A DNA stretch of 64,000 bases from Lepidonotus clava (Eukaryota > Annelida > Polychaeta > Phyllodocida > Polynoidae): contig OW387136.1 in the NCBI GenBank assembly GCA_936440205.1, forward strand, positions 55,665,718 through 55,729,717, read 5' to 3'. A program made the position numbers and the translations under genes. Every line of letters begins with the position of its first letter. Position 1 is the first letter of the stretch. The notes below the pieces were generated by a model. The model did no database searches and was not told the origin of the DNA. It saw only the letters and a list, made by a program, of their open reading frames with translations. Of this stretch, positions 56,385 to 64,000 are shown piece after piece.

Positions 56385-56560
56385 TAACAGAAACATTCTG
56401 CAACCATATTTTTTAGTCAGTTTGTTACTTACAAAGATGGCAAGTAACACTTTCGTTATTGATGGTGAGGTTGAAATCTCACCAAATTAGAACGTTATTA
56501 TAACATTATTTTTGGTAAGGTTAGGATGAAACCAAAACAGAACATCATAAGAACATGTTA
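56385..56560 (-). mobile_element. MITE family A, copy 14 (half)
   Basis: Minus orientation: GTAACAGAAACATTCTGCAA, TTTGTTACTTACAAAGATGG and GGTGAGGTTGAAATCTCACC, then the copy stops at about 56560 where the tandem duplication begins. Confidence 0.78.
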
Positions 56561-56931
56561 AGAAGAAGGTACTACAGCTACTGCAGCAAGTGTCGACCTC
56601 CTGAGCTCTACGTGTGGACCCCCAACCCTCCAACCGCCGGACCCTGATTTGTGGTGGGGCTGGGCCCAGGAGTTATTCATCGGGCCGGTGAATGTCGGGC
56701 TGGCCCCCCCCCCCCCCCAGATATGATGGGTTAGCCCGGCATACAGCAGCCCAGTGGCCCGTGCTAACTAATCCCCCCACACCTCCCGTTATCAGGGTGT
56801 GGGGGGAGCGGGCCCAGGGACCGTGTATCAATGACTCCCGAGCTGCTCGCTTTGTGAGCTGTTATAGACGGCTCCAGCCGAGCTGCTCATATTGTATGGA
56901 GGGCCTGCTCCTCCTACTGCCTGGCCCTCGG

Positions 56932-57180
56932 TGTTATGTATGACATAAAGGCCCTTCTTTCTGTTAAAGGTGTTATGTATGACATAAAGGCCCTTCTTTC
57001 TGTTAAAGGTGTTATGTATGACATAAAGGCCCTTCTTTCTGTTAAAGGTGTTATGTATGACATAAAGGCCCTTCTTTCTGTTAAAGGTGTTATGTATGAC
57101 ATAAAGGCCCTTCTTTCTGTTAGGGGCATTATGTACAACATACAGGCTGTTATTTCTGTTTAAGGGTATCATGTAGGACA
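56932..57180. repeat. 39-bp array, block 1 (about 6 units)
   Basis: Units of GGTGTTATGTATGACATAAA then GGCCCTTCTTTCTGTTAAA. The first five are virtually identical. At 13 codons per unit both strands stay open, giving periodic peptides that are not genes. Confidence 0.95.
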
Positions 57181-57614
57181 TAGGAAATAGTCAGAAGTGT
57201 GTGTCTCCAACCACCAAGAAGTGTTGGACATTAAGTACTTGGTACAGCTGCTGCAGTTTGTGTCCTCCACCTACCCCTAAGCCCCCACTGCCGAACCCTG
57301 ATTTGTGGTGGGGCTGGGCCCAGGAGTTATTCATCGGTCAATGAATGGCGGTCCGTGAAAAAGGTGAGGTGGGGGAGGGGGTGATGCCCCCTCCCCCCCC
57401 CCAGTTCTGATAGGTTATCCCGGCATACGGCAGCCCAGTGGCCCGTGCTAACTTATCCCCCCACACTTCCCATTATCAGGGTGTGGGGGGAGCGGGCCCC
57501 GGGACGGTGTATCAATGACTCCTGAGCTGCTCGCTTTGTGAGCTGTTATAGACGGCCCCAGCCGAGCTGCTCATATTGTACAGAGGGCCTGCTCCTCCTA
57601 CTGCCTGGCCCTCG

Positions 57615-57978
57615 GTGTTATGTATGACATAAACGCCCTTCTTTCTGTTAAAGGTGTTATGTATGACATAAAGGCTCTTTTTTTGTTAGGGGTGTTATGT
57701 ACGACATAAAGGCCCTTCTTTCTGTTAAGGGCGATATGTACGACATAAAGGCCCCCCTTTCTGTTAGGGGTGTTATGTATGACATAAAGGCCCCCCTTTC
57801 TGTTAGGGTTGTTATATATGACATAGAAGCCCTTCTTTCTGTTAGGGGTGTTATGTACAACATAAAGGCCCTCCTTTCTGTTAGGGGCATTATGTACGAC
57901 ATAAAGGCCCTTCTTTCTGTTAGGGGCATTATGTACAACATACAGGCTGTTATTTCTGTTTAAGGGTATCATGTAGGA
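57615..57978. repeat. 39-bp array, block 2 (about 9 units)
   Basis: Same unit as block 1 but more varied (TACGACATAAAGGCC, GTTAGGGGTG). The last unit of both blocks, ending TACAGGCTGTTATTTCTGTT, is the same, showing the blocks were copied as a whole. Confidence 0.95.
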
Positions 57979-58261
57979 CATAGGAAATAGTCAGAAGTGT
58001 GTGTCTCCAACCACCAAGAAGTGTTGGACGTTAAGTACTTGGTACAGCTGCTGCAGTTTGTGTCCTCCACCTACCGCTAAGCCCCCACTGCCGGACCCTG
58101 ATTTGTGGTGGGGCTGGGCCCAGGAGTTATTTATCGGTCAGTGAATGGCGGTCCGTCAAAAAGGTGAGGTGGGGGAGGGGGTGATGCCGCCCCCCCCCCC
58201 CCCCCCCCAGTTATGATAGGTTATCCCGGCATACGGCAGCCCAGTTCTAACTCATCCCCTG

Positions 58262-58920
58262 TTCGGGGTGTTATAGATGACATAAAGACCCTTCTTTCTA
58301 TAAGGGGTGTTATGTTTGACATAAAGGCCCTTCTTCTCTTAGGGGCGTTTTATATTATATAACGGCCCTTCTTTCTGTTAGGGGTGTTATGTGCGCCATA
58401 AAAGCCCTTCTTTCTGTTAAGGGCATTATGTATGACATATAGGTCCTTCTTTCTGTTAAGGGCATTATGTACGACATATAGGCCCTTCTTTCTATGAGGG
58501 TTGTTATATATGACATAGAAGGCCTTCTTTCTCTTAGGGGCATTATGTATGACGTAAAGGCCCTTCTTTCTCTTAGGGGAGTTATGTACAGCATAAAGGC
58601 CCTTCTTTCTGTTAAAGGCGTTATGTACGGCATAAAGGCCTTTCTTTCTCTTAGTGGAGTTATATACAACATAAAGTCTTCTTTCTGTTAAGGGTGTTAC
58701 AATGACATAAAGGCCCTTCTTTATCTTAGGGCTGTTAGGTACGACATAAAGGCCCAAATTTCTCTTAGGGGCACCATGTATAAAATAAAGGCCTTTCTTT
58801 CTCTTATGGGTGTTATTTATGACATAAAGGCCTTTTTTCCCTTAGGGGCATTATGTATAACATGTTGGCAGTGTTATGACGTAAAGGCCCTTCTTTCTTA
58901 TAGGGGCATTAAGTTTAAGG
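58262..58920. repeat. 39-bp array, block 3 (about 17 units, most diverged)
   Basis: Variants with TTCTTTCTCTTAGGGGCATT predominate and spacing slips near 58680 and 58870. The higher divergence suggests it is the oldest block. Confidence 0.92.
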
Positions 58921-59639
58921 CCCTCCTCTAGACCCTTCTACTGGGCTAAAGGCTGCGGGGCCCGGTGTTGGCAAATGGTGTATACCATGGGCAATGCATA
59001 GAACACACCACTTACACCTGCCGGCTGGCCTTTAGACAAGCGGCCCCAACTGGTGTTCACAGGCCAGGCTTGGTGTTTGGACAGCAGCCTAAGTGTGGGA
59101 GGGAAATATCAAAGGTAATTAAACACTGACTAGATTGCCTCAATTTACTAAAGCAGCACGATACAGCAATATCAAGGTTTGAAGCACTAAACCAATAGTA
59201 TGACAAGTTAGAGGCACCGGTCAGTGCCTCTATGATACAGACTTGGTCACCAGAGATTGGTTAACAATGCAGATGCATCAACAAGACGAAGTATGAAGGC
59301 AAAGTAAAGGAGACTGCTAGCAATTGTAGTTACCTCGATACTTTATTAAGCCTCAGTCGCAAGGCCATTCCCGTATCTCCTATACAAATGCAGGTGATCA
59401 CGACACCCAGGTCAGAACAGCCCTGTGGGTGAATGACTGCCTGTGTAAAAATGTTAAGGTCAGACTGCCTGGCCCTGCTAAAAAAAGTTGGGGTGTCATG
59501 GCCACTGCTGATGTAGTACTTCGGGGTCGGGGTCAAGCGGCAGGCAGAGAGTTGGACCAGCAGTGGGATACCGGTTGGGGCCAACTCAGTGTTCAGCAAC
59601 ACACTGGGACTGACCAATGTAGGGATACACATGAGGACT
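58921..59639. other. no recognised gene
   Basis: Ordinary sequence; frames at 59330-59686 show no domain. Confidence 0.45.
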
Positions 59640-60758
59640 GACCTAGTGTCTGGATACACAAAGGCTGAGCTGGTGTCTGGATACACATGAGAGCTAGTCT
59701 AGTGTCTGGCCACATGTGAGGGCTGACCAAGTATCTGGCCACAGATGACAAATGACCTAGAGTCTGGCTACATGCAAGGGCTGACCTAGTGTCTGGCTAC
59801 ACACGAGGGCTGGCCTAGTGTCTGGATACACGTGAGGGCTGGCCTAGTGTCTGGCTTCACATGAGGGCTGGCCTAGTGTCTGGCTACACACGAGGGATGA
59901 CCTAGTGTCTGGATACACATGAGGGCTGACCTAGTGTCTGGCTTCACATGAGGGCTGGCCTAGTGTCTGGCTACACACGAGGGATGACCTAGTGTCTGAA
60001 TACACATGAGGGCTGGCCTAGTGTCTGGCTACACATGAGGGCTGGCCTAGTGTCTGGCTACACATGAGGGCTGACCTAGTGTCTGGCTACACATGAGGGT
60101 TGACTTAGTATCTGGATACACATGAGGGCTGGCCTAGTGTCTGGATACACATGAGGGCTGGCCTAGTGTCTGGCCACATGAGGGCTAAGCAAGTGTCTGG
60201 CTACACACGAGGGCTGACCTAGCATCTGGCTACACGTGAGGGCTGGCCTAGTGTCTGGCTACATATGAGGGCCGACCTAGTGTCTGGATACACATGAGGG
60301 CTGACCTAGTGTCTGGATACATGTGAGGGCTGGCCTAGTGTCTTGCTATGCATGAGGGCTGGCCTAGTGTCTTGCTACACATAAGGGCAGACCTAGTGTC
60401 TGGATACATATGAGGGCTGACCTAGTGTCTGGATACATATGAGGGCTAAGCTAATGTCTGGATACAAACGAGGGCTGGCCTCAAGTCTGGATACACATAT
60501 GGGCTGGCCTAGTGTCTCGCTACACACGAGGGCTGACCTAGTGTCTGGCTACACACGAGGGTTGGCCTAGTGTGGATACACTTGAGGGCTGAGGTGGTGT
60601 CTGGCTACACATGAGGGCTGAGGTGGTGTCTGGCTACATGTGAGAGCTAGCCTAGTGTCTGGCTACATGTGAGGGCTGGCTTAGTGTCTGGCTATATGTT
60701 GGGGCTCGCCCAGCATGGCGCAACACATGAGGGCTGACCTAGTGTCTGGTTACATATG

Positions 60759-61292
60759 TGCTCTGTCGCATAACGGAAGGAGCGATATCGCTCTTTAAAA
60801 CAGCGTGTTTTTTTTTTTTTTTTGTTTTTTTTTGTGTGTGTTTTTTTTTTTGGTGGTTTGTGCCCCCCAAGGGGGACACTGGGACCCTGGGTTGTGTACC
60901 CTGGTCCCTGAAAGTGGATATAGGAAAGAGCTCCCCTCCACCCAGTGGACTTGAGGAGGTTCTTTATACCGTGCCTGCCAGGATAGGCCCTGACAGACAC
61001 CCACATTATTTAAGGAGCTGTGTGAGGCTCCAGAGCGGGGGTTTGGCAAAGTCTTGCTGTTATAGGCGAAATTGGGCATCAATTTTCACCCATTTCTAAT
61101 CATTTTTCCGGGATGAATATTTCAGGGATTTTAGATCTACATGTCTAGTTTCCAGAACTTTTTACAGAATTAAAATCGGTTCAGCAGAACAGCCGCAAAT
61201 CAACAGGGGGAATCATTCCAACAGGGAAATGTCTTGGAACAGGGAGAGGGTACAAACCATCGCTGTTGCCAAACCCGTTATGCGACAGAGCA
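60759..61292. mobile_element. MITE with perfect 18-bp inverted ends inside the 29-bp array
   Basis: Left end TGCTCTGTCGCATAACGG (60759-60776) and right end CCGTTATGCGACAGAGCA (61275-61292) are perfect inverted repeats. The array unit is cut at CATATG|AGGG with ATG duplicated on each side. A 14-bp palindrome GAGCGATATCGCTC follows the left end. The element is 534 bp and holds a likely second insertion. Confidence 0.93.
60806..61066 (-). mobile_element. possible A-tailed retro-insertion nested in the MITE
   Basis: On the minus strand a stretch of about 200 bp ends in GGGGGGCACAAACCACC followed by about 50 nt of A-rich tail with CACACAC and C interruptions. This part is absent from the related element at 36340-36564. 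It has no recognisable tRNA promoter or protein. The upstream limit is a guess. Confidence 0.4.
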
Positions 61293-63110
61293 ATGAGGGC
61301 TGGCCTAGAGTCTGGCCACACATGAGGGCTGATCTAGTATATGGATACACGTGAGGGCTGACCGAGTGTCTGGATACACATGAGGGCTGACCGAGTGTCT
61401 GGATACACATGAGGGCTGACCGAGTGTCTGGCCACATATGAGGGCTGACCTAGTGTCTGGCTACACACGAGGGCAGACCGAGTGTCTGGCTACACATGAG
61501 GGCTGACCTAGTGTCTGGATACATGCGAGGGCAGCCTAGTGTGTGGCTAAATGTGAGGGCTGGCCTAGTGTCTGGATACATGTGAGGGCTGACCTAATGT
61601 CTGGCTAAATGTGAGTGCTGACCTAGTGTCTGGATGCATGTGAGGGCTGACCTAAAATCTCACTACTTGTGAAGGCTGCCCTAGTGTCTGGATACACATA
61701 GAGGCTGACCTAGTGTCTGGATACACACGAGGGCTGACCTAGTGTCTGGCTAAATGTGAGTGTGACCTAGTGTCTGGATGCATGTGAGGGCTGACCTAGT
61801 GTCTCACTACTTGTGAAGGCTGGCCTAGTGTCTGGATACACATAAAGGCTGACCTAGTGTCTGGATACACACGAGGGCTGACCTAGTGTCTGGATACATA
61901 TGAGGTCTGACCTAGTGTCTGGATGCATGTCAGGGCTGACCTAGTGTCTGGCAACATATGAGGCTGGCCTAGTGTCTGGCCACACACGAGGGCTGACCTA
62001 GTGTCTGGATACACATCTGGACTGACCTAGTGTCTGGCTACATGTGAGGGCTGACCTAGTGTCTGGATACATGTGAGGGCTGGCCTCGTGTCTGGATACA
62101 CGTGAGGGCTGACCTAGTGTCTGGATTCATGTGAGGGCTGACCTAGTGTCTGGCTACACATGAGGGCTGGCCTAGTGTCTCGCTATATGTGTGAGTTGAT
62201 CTGGTGTCTGGCTATACGTGAGGGCTGACCTAGTGTCTGGCAACACATTGGGGCTGGCCTAGCATGTGGCTACATATGAGAGCTGGCCTAGCGTCTGGCC
62301 ACACGTGAGGGCTTACCTAGTGTCTGGCTACATGTGAGGGCTGACCTACTGTCTGGCTATACGTGAGGGCTGGCCTAGTGTCTGGCTATATGTGAGGGCT
62401 GACCTACTGTCTGGCTATACTTGAGTGCTCGCCTAGTGTCTGGCTACACATGAGGGCTGACCTAGTGTCTGGCTACACATGAGGGCTGACCTAGTGTCTG
62501 GATACATGTGAGGGCTGGCCTAGTGTCTGGATACAGGTGAGGACTGGCCTAGTGTCTGGTTACATGTGAGGGCTGGCCTAGTGTCTGGATACACGTGAGG
62601 GCTGACCTAGTGTCTGGCTTCACATGAGGGCTGGCCTAGTGTCTGGCTACACACGAGGGATGACCTAGTGTCTGGATACACATGAGGGCTGACCTAGTGT
62701 CTGGCTTCACATGAGGGCTGGCCTAGTGTCTGGCTACACTTGAGGGATGACCTAGTGTCTGAATACACATGAGGGCTGGCCTAGTGTCTGGATACACATG
62801 AGGGCTTACCTAGTGTCTGGATACACATGAGGGCTTACCTAGTGTCTGGCTACATGTGAGGGCTGACCTAGTGTCTGGATACACATGAGGGCTGACCTAG
62901 TGTCTGGTACATGTGAGGGCTGACCTAGTGTCTGGATACATGTGAGGGCTGACCTAGTGTCTGGATACATGTGAGGGCTGACCTAGTGTCTGGATACACA
63001 TGAGGGCTTACCTAGTGTCTGGATACACATGAGGGCTGACCTAGTATCTGGCTACATGTGAGGGCTGACCTAGTGTCTGTCTACATGTGGGGACTGACTC
63101 AGCATTTGGC

Positions 63111-63353
63111 TATAACATTGGTGGTTTACTGTCCACTGTCTGAATAACAGACTTGGGAAAGTATCTTGCATGTAAATTTGCATGTGTTACATATGATCAT
63201 GTGAGAACTCACTAATCATGACTAATACATTTGACATTTTGTTTGGTTCATGTATTTTCCCCTTATTCATGTTTTGTGATTTTCGCTATATATGACATAC
63301 ATGTCTTTTTTGCCCACCCTCATCTATCATTTATGCAGCAAGGAGGTCAACAG
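63111..63353. other. no recognised feature
   Basis: AT-rich unique-looking sequence between two repeats. Confidence 0.5.
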
Positions 63354-63635
63354 ATTGGTGAGAAGGCAACTCGGGAATGGGCGATCTTATAAATGAGTAC
63401 ACAGACAGTATATGCGAAAACCCAGCTTCTTTGGTAAGGGTGCACTTCATTTGCTTCTAAATTGTGCATAACAAATACATAAAGCTAAGAATACATTGGT
63501 GAGTATGCAATTCGGGAATGGGCGATCTTATAAATGAGTACACAGACGGTATATGCAAAAACCCAGCTTCTTTGGTAAGGGTGCACTTCATTTGCTTCTA
63601 AATTGTGCATAGCACATACATAAAGCTAAGAATGC
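63354..63635. repeat. 141-bp tandem duplication (two copies)
   Basis: ATTGGTGAG at 63354 recurs at 63495. The two copies share CGGGAATGGGCGATCTTATA and AACCCAGCTTCTTTGGTAAG with only a few differences, so this is a recent duplication. Confidence 0.95.
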
Positions 63636-63687
63636 ATGTTCTACCTTGACATCCTTGGCTGGGAACCACCATGTTGGTTCTCTCTAC

Positions 63688-63835
63688 CCTGGTAAAGCAA
63701 ACCCCAGATTATGACATTGTCCTCAGGCCGGCCCCAGGACAGGACGAGGGGCCGGTGACGAATGGTCTCCGACACTATAATGGTGTCTCCGCCGCCGCCT
63801 CTCCTGACATCCGGCAGGGGTCGCTCCGACAGCGC
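63688..63835 (-). CDS. possible internal coding exon, unknown gene
   Basis: On the minus strand a pyrimidine tract and acceptor (CTGTTTGTCATTCAG, ending at 63836) lead into 49 open codons: ALSERPLPDVRRGGGG, then DTIIVSETIRHRPLVLSWG and RPEDNVIIWGLLYQ. They end at CAGG|GTAGAG (donor at 63687). The peptide has a mixed, gene-like composition. The opposite strand is also open here, which weakens the case. No family is recognised. Confidence 0.3.
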
Positions 63836-64000
63836 CTGAATGACAAACAGCGGGCAGAGATGGATAGGACAGGGGGCCCCTCAATCCCCAACCCCCGACC
63901 CCCACACCCACACCCACACCCACCCTCCCCCAAATACCCCCACCTGGGGAGGGGGAAAGGGAAGTATTCAGGAGCCAGCTTGTGTCAGGCATATGGGATG

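Larger units (their letters stand above)
56565..58260 (+). repeat. large tandem duplication, three units of about 650-800 bp
   Basis: The block ACCCTGATTTGTGGTGGGGC starts at 56641, 57295 and 58095, so the spacings are 654 and 800 bp. Each unit runs through CAGGAGTTATTCATCGG, a C-run, GCATACAGCAGCCCAG and (units 1 and 2) TCCTACTGCCTGGCCCTCGG, then a 39-bp array. The third unit loses its middle and passes straight into the array at 58265. The spacing difference largely reflects the number of 39-bp units. Confidence 0.92.
59640..63110. repeat. 29-bp minisatellite, about 3.5 kb, more than 100 units
   Basis: Units read GAGGGCTGACCTAGTGTCTG then GATACACAT, with GGCC/GACC and GGCTACA/GGATACA variants. 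It is the largest array in the window and is split once, at 60759-61292, by an inserted element. Confidence 0.97.

Noticed and set aside
56828-58757. Periodic peptides such as KGLYVIHN and MYDIKALLSVKGV on both strands
   Set aside because: They are products of the 39-bp array (13 codons per unit), open on both strands at once.
60795-61106. 95-104 codon minus-strand frames with a Lys-rich end
   Set aside because: The Lys run is the A-rich tail of the nested insertion; no protein family is recognised.
1-64000. LTR retrotransposon, Polinton or other virus-like element
   Set aside because: No gag, protease, integrase, capsid, envelope or long terminal repeat signature was seen; the only reverse transcriptase belongs to the LINE.

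Overview
This is animal (bilaterian) nuclear DNA, probably from a marine invertebrate. Protein-coding signal is sparse and split by introns. About a fifth of the window is minisatellite arrays, and several families of short inverted-repeat transposons (MITEs) are scattered through it. CRE, X-box, ETS, ZNF143, NRF1 and CTCF-like motifs also fit a bilaterian. I cannot name the species; a lancelet or a lophotrochozoan such as a mollusc would fit the repeat style.

The clearest genes belong to one nearly complete LINE retrotransposon on the minus strand, about 22.86-28.07 kb. It has an ORF1 (26515-27813), a 442-bp spacer, an intact endonuclease/reverse transcriptase ORF2 (23196-26072), an AATAAA signal and an A tail. 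ORF1 is the standout feature. It begins as an ordinary LINE nucleic-acid chaperone (coiled coil, RRM-like domain, C-terminal basic domain) and then carries a full-length NADAR domain, a fold of the YbiA/ADP-ribose glycohydrolase family. I regard this fusion as the candidate undescribed system.

Host genes are seen only in pieces. A first coding exon of a type II membrane protein lies at 52008-52749 on the minus strand; its exon end matches, in sequence and phase, exon 1 of beta-1,4-galactosyltransferases. Less certain exons lie at 41695-41766 (plus, terminal) and 63688-63835 (minus, internal). Promoter-like blocks lie at 4.2-4.5, 6.1-6.5, 9.55-9.91 and 10.17-10.28 kb.

Region by region: 0-11 kb holds a 42-bp minisatellite, a few MITEs and the promoter-like blocks. 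11-20.3 kb holds microsatellite, 31-, 36- and 57-bp arrays and many copies of one ~350-bp MITE family. 20.3-22.9 kb is quiet. 22.9-28 kb is the LINE. 28-41.5 kb holds arrays, a direct duplication and PIF/Harbinger-like MITEs with TAA/TTA target duplications. 42.3-48 kb is mostly 31-, 51- and 50-bp arrays. 49-55.8 kb holds MITEs and the galactosyltransferase-like exon. 56.6-58.9 kb is a tandem duplication built around a 39-bp array. 59.6-63.1 kb is a 29-bp array interrupted by a cleanly dated MITE insertion.

All statements come from reading the sequence by eye; no database or alignment search was run.
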